From Phlebopus portentosus (lineage: Eukaryota > Basidiomycota > Agaricomycetes > Boletales > Boletinellaceae): 64,000 nucleotides of DNA. Under the pieces are notes generated by a model. That model was not told where the DNA came from, did no database searches, and was given only the letters and a program-made list of their open reading frames with translations. The position numbers and the translations under genes are program-made. The stretch lies in the NCBI GenBank assembly GCA_037892935.1, contig JAYXKI010000003.1, positions 434,001-498,000 of the forward strand, in the 5' to 3' direction. Positions within the stretch are counted from its first letter, which is position 1, and each line of letters starts with the position of its first letter. Of the stretch, positions 12,752-24,905 are shown in pieces.

Positions 12752-13817
12752 TTACATACCAAAGACCATCAGTTGCTGCGGTTGCGCATACGAACTGTGG
12801 AGCTGGAACATATTCATCGCGTTGTATTCACCTCCTCTTTGCTGGGCTGCAACCTGTCCATTCACTTTGCGCCTGTTGTTCACCCGCTGCACTAGCTTTC
12901 TCCATCGCGGGTGATCTCACGAAGGAGTTGTTATTCGAGCCCATGTTTGTCTCCAGGAACTGCGGAAGCTTGATCGCAGGAGGCGCTGGTGGGTAGAGGT
13001 CCGTTTGCTGAGCCGGAGCTCTCGGAGCGCTTGTCGAGCTACGGCTCTGAGGGAGCACGAAACTAAGAGGTCCCGGAACAATGCTCTGCACAGTCTGTGC
13101 TGAAATTTGCGTAGACAGTGAATGACCGTGTTCATGCCCATGTCCTCCATGGTGCGAATAGGATGACGAGACGGGACCTGATTCCAGCGAGAAGCTCTCG
13201 AGCACATTTCGGGTGTCGATTGCGAGACTCCCGCCTGATCCAGACATCGAAAAGCTCAGCGGAAGCGAGAGCGGCTGCGCCTGACCTTGCGACTGAGGTC
13301 CTTCGGATTCGCTCATATTGAAGTCCGTAAGATCCGCAACCTCCACTTCGGGCACACTTTTGCAAGTCCCATTCGCATACCCGTAGGCGCCGTAAAGCGA
13401 TCTATCGCCGGACATCGAATCGAGCTCGCTGAAGTCCTCCGAGTCCACAGTCGACGCAGACGAAAACATGCTCGTTGTGCTAACTGTGCTACTTGTCGAA
13501 CACGCAGAGCTCTCCGTGCTCGCACACCAGTACCGCGGACGCGACTCGTCGACTTTGTACGATCTCGCTTCTCCTTCTTGCCCTCCCTCTCCTTCTTCGC
13601 CTTCCCACCCGCTGTCGATTCATCCTGCTTTTTTTTTCTTATCGGAGCGGCCAGGTTGACGGACGTACCACGGGTTCATCTCCTCGTACTCCTTCTTTCT
13701 TTGTTTCGCCAAGTCAGCCCAGTATATGCGCTCTTCCGCAGACAATGAATGCCATTGTTGCGAGATCGTCTTTGAAAGATCCGCTTGGAGCTGTCGTCGC
13801 GTTACCGGGTCGCCCTC
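12752..13817 (-). CDS. HMG-box transcription factor A (first half of the box not located; homopolymer frameshift)
   Basis: Exons 13534-13817, 12921-13483 and 12752-12853. The first gives the second half of an HMG box, 'LSKTISQQWHSLSAEERIYW' then 'ADLAKQRKKEYEEMNPWYV', followed by a Lys-rich stretch. The 50-base intron 13484-13533 leads to a long disordered region rich in Ser, Gly, His and Pro; the 67-base intron 12854-12920 leads to a Gln/Met-rich C-terminus ending at 12752. Reading through the last intron instead would give a false stop at 12828. Helix 1 of the box should be in an upstream exon, which I did not find. At 13629-13637 a run of nine T (A on the coding strand) puts the HMG frame and the following Lys-rich frame out of phase; one base fewer would restore it. 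Sequence-specific or architectural DNA binding in the nucleus is expected. Confidence 0.7.
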
Positions 13818-16800
13818 CTGTGCCGCCGCCGGATGTATTTACTGAGTTTAGACCGTGGGCTGGCTAAAGTTGAGTGTATGCAAATGCGTGGACAGAGCAA
13901 GAGGAAATGGAAGATTTTTCTTGATGAAAAGAAGGGCTGCTGCAGTCTGTTACTGACCTACTTTGCTCTTGACGCAGTCAACAATAGCAGTGGCACATAT
14001 GTGCTCAACCCATCCATTGACTGCGACGTAGCAAGAGGAAAGTGTATCAGGTGTGCATCTATCATCAATCATTATATCTTGTTTTAAAAAAATGTGGCAG
14101 ATGCCTGGGACCACAAAGAGGCAAGGTGGAGGACGACACGACATGGTGGTTCAGGGTTAAGGAGGAATGTGGGGATCTGTGAGAACACGAAGTTCTTCAT
14201 TCACATCTGGTGGAACAGATGACTGTAGATCATCTGGAGTGCATCGCATAGATCACGATAGATTATCTGGTTCTGCTTTTTTGAGCGTTCTGGACAGATG
14301 ATCTATGAGTAAGACCTTATAGGTATACAAAGGGCTTCTGATTTTGTCTTTCAAGATAATCGACTTAGAGAATCTAGAACAAGACTTTCATAGGTAATAA
14401 AAAGATTATATATTTTCATCTATGCACTGACTTATCTAGGTCATCTACTGCCGTACTAGGAAATATACTTCCAGCTCATCTGCATCTATCTAGAGGGGTA
14501 TGAATAGATAGGCCCAACACGCGGTGTCTATCTCGTTCTCCGGTTAGTCCGGCCGTTTGACCATCCTTTACCGAAATCCCGCGTATTCGTCTTGATGGAA
14601 TTCGCCACATCTCTTTTTCTGGGTTACCTCTGTACCAAAGCGTGCTCATGAAAAAGAAAACGAAATACGCGAAGCGACGAGCACTTGGCCACTCGAGGAG
14701 GGAGATTCAACGCCACCACTCGCCTCCTCGGCCTCATCTCGGTCGATCTCTACTTTTGATGCCTAAATCGCACTGGCGTGGCACATCTAAAATTACTTTA
14801 CCTTTGGACTTTTCAGCTCCGTAACTTCCGTCACTTTGGACATCCGATCAAGCAAGGCTTCATTATTGAAATCTATCCTTCACCTTAACTCCAATACTCG
14901 AACGAACGATCTGTCCAGACCGAAAGGAAAGTCAGTACTGGGCGCTGCCGAATGAACACTTGATAGTGCTGCTTCTTTGATTGACTGCAACCGTCGAATG
15001 GCCTCTTAATCTCCCCCCTCTCAAACTCTTCCAAGCCACGGAAGCTCTCAAGAATATCTCGATGATCCGTACAATCATCACCGACAACACCTTCCCTTCC
15101 TTCCACGTGTCTCCTAGCTCTGCACCAACCAATGATATATATATAGTAATGACTCGCATAACCACTTGTCGGATCCGTTCGACTCTGCTCTGCTGCCAAC
15201 TCGCCATTTTGTTCGCTGCGCCGCTAAGCTCCCCTGCTTTTTTCCCCTCGCAGTTGCGAATCTTTCTTCCCAGCCCTCCGCAGCATCTCGAGGAAGTTCT
15301 AAAGCCTCGTTTAGTACGCCCGCAAAGGTCATTTTGCTGCGCAGCAACTCACCGTGTCTATCTCGCAAATCTTCCCAGCGCAGAAAGTGGTTCAGCGGAA
15401 TAATCGAGAATGGAGCACATAAGCCAGTGCGTTCACTCCATAATTTGGCGGCGCCCGAGCATTCCAACCGCTCGCATCTGTACGGCGACCTCGAACTGAG
15501 AAGCGCTCTCGCTCTTCTGTTTCTCAGGGTCGACCGGGTTTGCTCCAGCATCTAGCGGTAGTCATCGAAGGCCTTCCTAATTCTGCTCGCTTTCACATTG
15601 TGCCGACTATCCTATTGGGATTTTAGGAGTTGAGCCGAAAATGCATGATGAATTCCAGACCTTCTAGTCAGGACATCATTACAGCAGTTGAATGTATTTT
15701 TATGTCACCTCTCCGTCTTCAATTCAGAAGACTATTAGATTTACTCCAGTCAATAGTGAAGACCATTTTGCAGGACCCTACTTCCCATATTTCAACCCGC
15801 ACAAAATGGATGAATGCTTCAGCTTCTTGAATTCCCCTGCAATTTACTTGCTCACCTGTTCGAAATGTGGCAAGGTACCAGTTATACAAATGATCATTGC
15901 AAGTAGAGCAGAGAATACCGTGCCTCTTGAGGCGGCGTACATAGACCGCTTCGCGTCAATAAAATACAAACCAAGAGATACTCACAAGGAATGTCTCCGA
16001 TAACTCCCCTCATTCCTTCATTCCCCATTCGCCCGACGTCGGACGATCAATCAACGGAACGAACGGGATATTGCTTCCGCCGCCGATGCACAATATGCAT
16101 ATAGGTTTTCGTCCATCGAGTAACCTGGGTTTACGAGATTATTTTGCGTGCAAGACATTGTCTTGGCATGGGATACTCTGACTTTAAACATCTTTTAGCT
16201 GCCTTGGGATGTTGCATTAAATGGCTAATATTAGGCTAATTGTGTCCGTGTCTTAGTTTGATTGCGTCTCATGAATGTACAGTACACAAATCGGCGGCTA
16301 ATCACTAACACCAATAAATTGAAATGCCGTACATTCCACCCTCCCAAGAAGAAACCTAAATCTAAATCGTGATGGATTATGAATAAAGCAAGAATCGTAA
16401 AGCAAAGCACAGTCTATTGCGATGTGAGAATCATGTTTACTAGAGAACTCCAAAAGTGTGGCGACTCGAAAGAACGAGGGTGTACCGTATCACCCCATGT
16501 TTTTCGTCGTTTACACATCAAAATAAGTGGCCTTCCGACCTCTTCATGCTAATCACCTCTGAGAGGATAACATGGAGTTCGCGAGAGGCGAAGTACTTTG
16601 TTGACTAATGTGGTGATCCAAAAATAATGGCAAGAAAGAAAAGAAAAGAGCTCTGACTCCTTCCAAATATAGCACCGAGGACGTTCAATTTCCGAATTCG
16701 GTAATAAAGTCGATGGCTTTGGATTCGTTATCTAACACAATTACGTAGTCATTTTTACGTAAAAAATCAAGAGAAATCGTTCTCGGCAAACGAGAAATAT

Positions 16801-17239
16801 ATTTATCGTCGTAGGCGGATAGAGACGAGAGACGCATCTACAGTATAATGCACGGAGATATGGAACATAGATAGATAGACAGATGGACAATGCATCAAAT
16901 GATACTAGAAGAGTTGAGCGAGTAGAGATAGAGGTGTCCGCGAAAGGGGATTGAGGAATTACAGGAGTAAAAACCAAGATACAGAAAGATTAGAGAAAAC
17001 ATCTTGTGATCATACGAAAAGAACCTCTGAAATGGTAACCGTCTATCATGCACCTTCCCGACTCTTACCTGAGGGAATTCCCTCCCCAACCAACCAAAAA
17101 ATCGAAATCCACAGCAGAAAGTTCGAGGATCCGCATCCGTCCGCCCAGATACTATACGTGAAATGTCTTGAGAAGTGTGTCGCGCGAAAGATATGAACAG
17201 ATAGAAAGACCACTGAAGCGCATGCGAACTGGGCCGTAC
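13818..17239. other. Gene-poor stretch
   Basis: About 3.4 kb without a gene I can name. The missing 5' exon(s) of HMG gene A should lie at its left end. 14200-14520 is AT-rich and shares short words with 12100-12480 on the other side of that gene. Around 15200-15550 the DNA is GC-richer and open on both strands; the minus frame (15114-15551) has ordinary-looking composition, including 'FAGVLNEALELPRDAAEGWE', and may be an exon of an unknown protein, but no start, splice partners or homology can be shown. 15600-17240 shows nothing that I recognise. Confidence 0.35.
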
Positions 17240-17848
17240 TCATGACTCAGTAAAACGCAGGATGAAGTTCGTGACGACCGCAGCTGCAAAGCAGGAATCT
17301 AGGTCAGGGGGGCGGGAAGCATCGATAGGTACACGAAAATCTTTCTTACCAAGCAACGCGATGCACAGAACAGTCTGGCAGTGAACAACATAAATACCGG
17401 TTCTAGGCATGTCTAAAATTAGAAATACTTACCGGCCCAAGCCTATCGTCGTACGGCCCTCTCCCGCCGCGTCGTATTGATGCTGCACGCCAGTGATATG
17501 TATATAGTGCATAGATCATCACCGACATGGCTTTTCCCGACACATCTTAGAAACAGGTCTGTCATGCCAAGAAAAGACAAGACTAACCGACTATGGAGAA
17601 CATCCCTGCGCTGATTTTCCCTATCTGTTTTTCATCAACGTCAGAATATACACAGTAGAATTGATAAGTTACAGACGCACCCTATCGCCAAAGTTCAGCA
17701 GCCCCACTGCTAACCCTCCAAGCACGACCGTGAAATGAAGCCATGAGAGGAACGTGCGTTCATTCGCAAACGCAACCTTGGGCTCGACACGAACGGGCAG
17801 CGCTATGCGTTTGTTCGCCGTCCGCTGAAGTAGGGGCTGAGTCGACAT
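17240..17848 (-). CDS. VTC1: Vacuolar transporter chaperone subunit 1 (VTC complex, polyphosphate)
   Basis: Five exons, 17681-17848, 17588-17624, 17433-17530, 17350-17374 and 17240-17283, sum to 372 bases, a 123-residue protein that matches the usual size of VTC1. The start '[20 protein letters not shown]' and '[19 protein letters not shown]' are the family signature, followed by three hydrophobic segments ('[17 protein letters not shown]', '[14 protein letters not shown]' and '[19 protein letters not shown]'). VTC1 is the small membrane subunit of the vacuolar complex that makes polyphosphate from ATP and moves it into the vacuole. The other ORFs upstream (17760-18238, minus) are out of frame 5' leader frames. 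The gene looks intact. Confidence 0.95.
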
Positions 17849-18727
17849 GGGGGTAATCCGATGGAAGAGGAGTTAAAGGAGCAAAGCCGGAGCAAACTAC
17901 TGTAGTTTTCGCAAGTCCTGGGATATATCGGTCCTCGGGAGAAATTTGAAAGACTGAAATCTGATGCGCAAATTTTGGAACGTCGATCAGGCCAAACTTG
18001 TTATGTCCCACGAAGGTGCCTTCGGCGCAAGGAGCAATTTATGCAGCCTGAGACGAATGCGAAAACCTCTGTGAGTGAAAGTGGCAAGAGCTGAAGTAGA
18101 GGGAGAAGGACGATGGCACTGGTAGTGTATAAAGGAGTGGATGTAATGGGGAGCTAGGGTTCGAGTGAGTAGAGTACTGTACGTACGTTTCGTTTGGAGA
18201 AGAAGTGGTGAAAGAAGTTTACGAGTTCTTTCATCCACTCATCGACGCGGATCTAAGCACGTTCGTTCGTAACCATTCTAGATCACGTGATGTGCTAAAC
18301 TTCTTTTTTGCCTTCGAATTCAAGTTAACGCTTTTCTCACGTCCCGGACTACAACCGTCTTTCACTTCACTCCAAGGCTGGAAAAACTTACACATATATC
18401 GCAAAATCGCTTTTGTGCTAGGTACATCGCTCCTAAACAATCTCAAGATTCACCATTAGAGGCCAAAATGACTTCATGTGTTGTTGATATGCCCGCGTAA
18501 TAGCGGAGTACTCACGATGAGCTTTGGAAGCTTGCCGGACTAAAATTAGCATCTCGCGCGGAGTAAACTTCATAATTGGATATCCCATATCCATCTATCT
18601 TTTTAAAGATCCTCCACAGAAGGCCATTTGGAATTAAGATAAATCCGCGATACGATGGTCTCATCATTACTCCACAACAATAACATGGAAAAGCCCACAA
18701 TCAGTCCAATGGAGCTCTTATACTAGC
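17849..18727. other. Leader and promoter region of VTC1, 3' flank of HMG gene B
   Basis: About 880 bases. The minus strand carries ATG-started frames (18238 to 17987 and 18011 to 17760) that overlap the VTC1 leader and could act as upstream ORFs if they are transcribed. Nothing else is recognisable; 18240-18720 has only short frames. Confidence 0.4.
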
Positions 18728-19385
18728 TTAGAGACAAGATCGCCCCGCCTTGTCACCTGGCAACCTTGCCGAGGCCTCGGGATCGTGCACCCAAATAAAA
18801 TCCGTACCGCGTGAGTTAGCTGCTGAAGGACCTGCTATCTGACTCTCGTCCGGCACGGAAACCGTATCGTTGTCTTCGTCGAAGGAACCAAATGTCCTTG
18901 TATGGCTTGTCTCGTCGGGCTATTTGTACATTAGACGTGCTCATGAGCAAAAGGTAAGGCAAATTCGTACGTACATCTACGAGAGTCGTGATACTCTCCT
19001 GGGAACTGATTTGGTCTGCAGAAGAGTCATCACCAACCAGCGTCGGCATACTTCCCCACGGATCGTTCTGCTCCCGTGAGCGCGTATCTGGCGGGCCTTC
19101 TTGCGTGATATCGAGCCCGTTCGCATTCTCAGGCGACGCTTCACGCGTCACGGCATGAGACGATCCAGAAGGAACGTTCTGCGATGCCAACGTTTCGTAT
19201 GGTTGTCTCTCCTCATCGCTGAAACTGTCCCAGATGTACCGGAGACGATTCACCTGCTCATCGTCTCTACATGCCCATGCGGTATGCAGTCTTACGAAGC
19301 AGGTGAAGGGAGTCATCTGTGGACGTCCACGACGGTTACGAGAGGGATGATGAGGTGAACCAGAATTGAACTTTCTGGAAGGCAT
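18728..19385 (-). CDS. HMG-box-like protein B
   Basis: Two exons, 18975-19385 and 18728-18919, with a 55-base GT..AG intron. An in-frame ATG at 19442 would add 19 residues. After a basic start 'MPSRKFNSGS' comes a divergent HMG box: 'RRGRPQMTPFTCFVRLHTAW' and 'VNRLRYIWDSFSDEERQPYE', keeping the RP..F..F and W..L(S)..E(E)R pattern. The rest is acidic and disordered, ending 'PEASARLPGDKAGRSCL'. Reading through the intron gives a longer but unnatural Arg-rich end; splicing gives an acidic tail like the rest of the protein, so I prefer splicing. Likely a nuclear DNA-binding protein; target unknown. The box is shorter between helices 1 and 2 than in HMG genes A and C. Confidence 0.65.
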
Positions 19386-19442
19386 CGCACTAGACTTCAG
19401 GACTGAGAGGAATTTGGTATAGACAAGTGCTAGCATGTTCAT

Positions 19443-20012
19443 GATAGACAGGTTGTAGGTGGCTTTTTAAATCCAAGAATCCTCCTTGTTGCAGTCTGTC
19501 GGCCACAACAGAAATCAGCAAGAGGATCTCATCCCGTGCAAATGTACCGCTGTCGAAATTGTGGCATCCGTTAGATCCTGGCCGCATCCCAGTCGATCAA
19601 TGCAACGAATGGAGTATTGCGAAACTTTCTCAAGAATCTGAGATGAAGATTTGCTTCCGAGGCTGTCCATACTGTGGCCTTTTCAGGCCTTTGCATCTTG
19701 TTGGTCCCAGTAGGCGCTGAACGGTGTTTTGCCAGGGTTCCGAGTATCCCGAAACGAGCACACCAAGATTCCATGAGGATTTAGAGCCATTCTGTAAGAG
19801 TAGCATGAAAATTGACGATGCACATCATATATTTGGGAAGGAGTAAATAGTTCGGTGCTTTAATTGTGTTTGTCTTTTATTTTGAGAAAGAAAGATCGGC
19901 GTTAGTCATAAAAGAAAATGCCGATCCTTGTGTCGATTCGCCAAAACCGCGACAAACTCGCCAGCTTCAAGCTCACTACCTTCCAGACCCGTAGATCCAA
20001 GAATTAGCGACA
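19443..20012. other. Divergent promoter region between HMG gene B and SWC4
   Basis: About 570 bases. A 67-codon minus-strand frame with an ATG at 19774 has unremarkable composition and no known motif. No other feature is seen. Confidence 0.4.
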
Positions 20013-22045
20013 ATGTCAGCAGGAGCATCTGCAGCAGACGTTCGCAGCATCCTATCCATTCCCGGTCCATCTGGTTCTCAGACACCAGGTGGTCCGGCAA
20101 CACCTGGCGGCAGCAACACAACAGCCCTCATGACCTCTTCATCCACCCTGAAAGCGCGGAAAGCAAAGCCAGATGGAATTTCGAGGGAACTGTTTGCACT
20201 CATAGGGACATCTGTGCCGACTTTGAATGCTCAGATGGCGAAGCCAAAGTTTAAGCCGAAGCCGAAGAACTTGTCTGGTGGAGGGAAAGCACAGAGATGG
20301 TGCGTGGTCGGGTTGCTCCGAAGGGTGAATTATGTGGCTAACTTTCTCTTATATTCTTGAACCTGGTTGGACAGGGAATGGCGGGAGTTCACAAATCCTG
20401 CTCGAAAAGACAATCTTAGACTGGGCCATTGGGTGAAGGCATCGCAAGATTCCCAAGCAGGTAAGCTATAGAACATCTTGCCTGAGCAATTTACTGAGCA
20501 TTCTTCGTAGGCTATCCGTTTGCGAAATACAATATCCAGCCGCAATCATACACGTACTCGCAAGATGAATATACAAATCTTCTGGAGGGTGCGTTCTGAC
20601 TTTATGCTTGAGGAACTATGCAAAAGTGACCTTTGTGGCAAACAGAGGAAGGCTGGACAAAAGAAGAGACCGACTATCTCTTCAACATTGTACAGGAGTA
20701 TGACTTACGTTTCTACGTGATTGCGGACAGATATGACTTTCCAGGAGGACCTTCCAGGTCGGTTGAGGTACGGGAATCAGTTGGTTCATGCTATATGGAG
20801 TTCTCTGAACTGACATGAATACTAGGATTTGAAAGACAGATATTACGGAGTATGTCGAAGATTAATACGAAACCGTCCGTGGCCTGGCGACGAAGCTGGG
20901 AAGCAACAAGCTCTGGCGGCCGTTCAATATGACAAAGGTTGTTTACATTATTACATATATTTGTTGCGAACACGTTTCTCACCAAACTCGTTCTTGATTC
21001 AGAGCGCGAAATCAACCGTAAAGCGTACATCACCTCACTCGAGAACCGTACCGCGGAGGAGATTATCGAAGAAGAAGCACTCTTCCTCGAGCTGAAACGT
21101 CTTGAACAGTCTGAACGGAACTTTGCTCGAGACCGGGACGAGCTCATCCGCATCTTCGAGGGAATTGAGAGTGGCCTGCCTTCGATAACAGCTCAAAGTG
21201 CGCAAGATGAAGAAGAGTATGCGTTGATGATCGGAGATGGGAAGAATGCGAACAAGAAGCGGAAAGGCGGCGCTATGGACGTGGACAGCCCCGTCAGCTC
21301 AGGCCCAGGTATGAGCACTGCCGGTGTTCCTCCCACACCAGTCAAGAAAGTGCGCAGTGCAAAGGAGATTGCACAGGGTACGTCGTCTTCTCTTCCATTA
21401 CTGTTAACCTGCACTCTAAAGACTTTTCTTCCGGAACACTCAGACGCATTGCACTGCATCCATCGTACGGATATGGGCAATAGCTCGGCCGCCGCAACGA
21501 AAGCAGCCCACCAGCCTGTCTTTCTTCGCTCGTACAAGATTCCCTCGCCACGCACGACGCATCACCAACGGGTCGCGCAGGTTCTCACTGAATTGGGTTT
21601 GCGACACGATCGTCTCGTCATGCCGACATTTGAGAACCTTCAGCAGCTGGAACAACTTCTAAGCGCCGCAGGTGCACTTGTTGAGACTAAGAAAGTCGTA
21701 GACCGGGTTGATCATGAGATTCGCGTCCTCAAGGCACGTTTGGACGAGAAAGAGGGGACTGTCGGAAACGAGGCAGGAGACGGTGGAGATCAGAAGCCTG
21801 ATGCTGCAGACGAGAATGACGCGGATGACCTGGATGCTGACGCTGATGGCGAGACAGATAGAGCGGTCAGTCAAGCACCGAGCACTAAGAGCTCAATTAG
21901 AAAAGGAGTATGTCTTGTTCTTTCGATGACTAGTTTTCATTTTACTGACAGAAAACAGATTAAACGTTCTGGATCAGTATCTTCTATAGGCTCAAGTACA
22001 ACAACTGCGACTAGAGCGCCGAGTCGAAAAAGACAACGATCATAA
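20013..22045 (+). CDS. SWC4: SWR1 / NuA4 complex subunit SWC4 (DMAP1 / Eaf2 family)
   Basis: Eight exons: 20013-20299, 20375-20460, 20511-20588, 20646-20767, 20826-20937, 21003-21376, 21444-21907 and 21959-22045. The N-terminus starts '[20 protein letters not shown]'. The SANT/Myb-like core is clear: '[20 protein letters not shown]', 'QDEYTNLLE', '[20 protein letters not shown]', '[14 protein letters not shown]', '[14 protein letters not shown]'. A charged helical region and a C-terminal DMAP1 region follow ('[20 protein letters not shown]', '[15 protein letters not shown]'), then an acidic tail. The protein is a subunit shared by the histone H2A.Z-exchange complex SWR1 and the acetyltransferase NuA4. 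It ends 154 bases from the convergent end of the REB1-like gene. All joins keep frame. Confidence 0.93.
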
Positions 22046-22199
22046 ACTTGCTGCATTCATAGCGTCGCTTATGCATCCGCTTTGTCACTTATGGATCCAT
22101 ATCATATCGCCTATGCTTCAATATGACACTGAAAACAATAGTGATCTAATTCGAACTAAATTACTTTTCTTTGCACGTCCAACATAACCTAGACTGTAT

Positions 22200-24690
22200 T
22201 TAGTCGCTGTCTGAACTATCAGAAGCACTGCTCGATGCATGGTCAGAATGCAGGTCATTGCTGGTCTCGAAGTCACCAGCTAAGGCCCCGCTGGACGATC
22301 CCGATTGTGCGATAGGTGTAGATTGAGACTGTGGATGGCCACCAAGGGGGAACGGAGTACCATGCATGCCATCGAATCCGCTGCTGTTTGGAAGCGTATC
22401 CTCGATGGCTACGTCCGCGGCCTGTGCCTCAGCAGGAACTATTGCAGCACTGGTCACACGTCGCTTGACTGGAGGAGGCATCGGCGGCGGCTGGGCCTTT
22501 TTGACACGCAGGATATCCATAATTTCTTAAGACAAATGGTCGTTATTACAGATCAATATTAAAAGGATTGCGAATTCACCTTGGTGTGTCATTTCCTCGT
22601 GGCCGCGAATGCTACGTTTGAGGGTCAGCCAACGGCGTTGCAGCGTGTGAGCGCTCCATAGATTCCAAGTCTCGTCGTTAAGAAGTTTCCAGTCGATTTC
22701 GGAGTCATCGTTAACATTCAGGGAAGCGATCCTAGTGTCCCAAGTCTTGACAAATTATTCCTTCAACTTAGCGAAAGATACGTACTTGTGAACAAGTATA
22801 TATGCGTCTTGTTGGCTCCAGCGAGGTTTTTGACCGGAATTCTTCACAGTTTTACTTAGACCATCCGTCCTACGGCCGACGTCAGGACGTGAATAACCAC
22901 CACTTAGCATACAACGTACCATTTTATGCGACACTGCTGACGACCTCTACTTCCCATCCGAGCCGCCACCTGGGTCCAGAAAACGTCTAAATCAGGGTCT
23001 TTACCCTGAGCGATAGTCATCTCGGTGACGATTTGTGTTAATTTCTCTTCCTCTTCCTTTGACCACGCGCCTATAGAAACCTACATAAGCACCCCACCAG
23101 CAAACCAATCTGGATTGAAAGGCTCACCAAAGACACGTCCGTCGCGATTGTTGATATGGTTCCTCCAGCGATCGCGACAGTCACCAGCCATACGACCAAC
23201 ACGCTGACTGACCTTTTCCCAGGATTGACCCAGATCGGCAACAGCTCTTTGGATCGCAACGTTAGTCACATAGAAATGGGGAAAAGTGACTATCTATCTT
23301 ACTGTCTCAGGGCGTTGTCCTCAGCTACCGTCCATTTTCCTTGCTGCTTCAATGGATGAAAACTGCGCCGAACATGATGATATACTGCAACGACAGGTCT
23401 GTCGGGAACGTGTGCGGCTGGTAAATAAGTCAGGCATTGGACTGTGTGGGATGGGATACTGAGGCAATCACTTATTTCAAACCAGAACGCATTGTCCTTG
23501 TCTTTCAGACCTTTGGCAAAGATAACCTCATTCAGCTGTTCATCTGAGAGGTTATGTCCCTAGCAAAGAAAGATAAACTTAATAGATAGTTAAATATTTA
23601 AAAAAAACGGCAGCGTACCACGCGATAGTTTTCGATGGCGTTTCTCAGTAAAGCTTCTTCTGTTGCGGAAAATTTGCCTTTTCTATACTGCAGACCTAGA
23701 TGAAATTATTAAAACAAGAAGTAATGATGAATAATTAAGAATTCTACCAATAGATGCTGAGAGCTCGTTCAACTTTGTTGCCGAAAGCCATTTGTTTGCA
23801 AGCAAATACGCATGATCATCGCGCCCAGAAAGGTTTGGAGATGGTGCTTGGGCTGACCGTCGTGAAGATGCTTGCTTCTCTAGCTTCCTCGTCGATCGGC
23901 TTACAGTTGCAGTACATGGCACGGGTGGCTGGCTCCGAGCACCTGTCGAGCCCGAGCTAATAGGCACTGCTATTTGTGGAGCTTCCATAGCCTGTGCCTG
24001 TTGGGATGCAACCGACTGTCCAAGAAACGGGAACGCACTGCTTCCCGCCTCTCCTAGCGCTTGCAGTGCGTCTGCAAGTTTAGCAACGTCCAAAGTCTGC
24101 AGCGCATGAGCCAGGTCCTCTCCCGAGAATGAGACTGCGGGTCCTCCAAGTCCAGGGGGCAAATTCTGGAAACTAGGATTCACAAAAGACGATTGCTGAG
24201 CGAAATCATTCGCTTGCGGATGCCCTTGAACAGTAGAACCATTGGCAGCTGTGACGATGGCGGAGAGGAATGCGTTCGTATCCGCGTCGGCCGTCCCATC
24301 CAGAGCTGCTAGCGAGGGATCAATTTGGACATCGGAAATCGAATTAACGCGCTGTTCTTCCTCTTTGTCACCACGTCTCTTCTTTTTCTTCTTTTTCTCT
24401 TTTTTGCTGGACTCCGGCACCAAAAGTGCAGACTCTTCTTGTGCCGTTTGTTGCTCCGGTAAAACTGCAGACTCCTGCATTTCAATCTGTCCGGTATGTT
24501 TCTTCCTTTTCTTCTTCTTGCGCCGTTCCGAGGCTACTTGATCAGCATCAGCGATAGCAGGGACCGCTTGCGAAACCTCTAACGCCTCCTTTTCCTTCCA
24601 TTTCCGTTTCTTTTTTGACAGAGATGAGACATCCGTGGTGTGATCAACGGGTGAATCTGCATGATCGCAGTTGTCCAACTCGCGACCCAT
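22200..24690 (-). CDS. REB1: Reb1 / TTF1-type Myb DNA-binding protein
   Basis: Nine exons: 23748-24690, 23619-23695, 23472-23559, 23303-23417, 23128-23246, 22920-23070, 22786-22869, 22580-22732 and 22200-22525, all in phase. An N-terminal half with Lys clusters ('ERRKKKKRKKH', 'SSKKEKKKKKKRRGDKEEE') is followed by the Reb1 fold: 'HNLSDEQLNEVIFAKGLKDK', 'SFHPLKQQGKWTVAEDNALR', 'GQSWEKVSQRVGRMAGDCRD', 'GAWSKEEEEKLTQIVTEM', 'RMGSRGRQQCRIKW', 'DWKLLNDETWNLW'. Members bind rDNA terminators and act as road blocks for RNA polymerase and replication forks, or as general regulatory factors. The C-terminus is Ser/Asp-rich. Start chosen at 24690 (MGRELDN); an in-frame ATG at 24762 exists. REB1 versus TTF1 paralogue identity is inferred. 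Confidence 0.88.
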
Positions 24691-24905
24691 TTTCAGGCTC
24701 GACTTTAGGGTGAGTGTGTTAGTTGAGGGCAAGCAAAGACGCGTCGTGGAGAAACTTATCAACGGAACAGGATAAAATGTCCCACGCCTTGTTTATGTAA
24801 AATAAACAAATATATATTCAAAGAGCAGAACAAAGACCCCTCAAAGCTACTCAATGTTACACGGCAGAAATCTGTTTGCAAGGCATCGTGTCTCTTGTAA
24901 AATGA

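Noticed and set aside
14642..15403. Plus-strand frames as genes
   Set aside because: No domain and no splice context; a TATA-like ATATATATA at 15138 lies only 12-30 bases before possible starts, too close for a promoter of those frames.
18816..19442. 208-codon frame read as one exon of HMG gene B
   Set aside because: It reads through a 55-base intron with good GT and AG signals; splicing gives an acidic tail that fits the rest of the protein.
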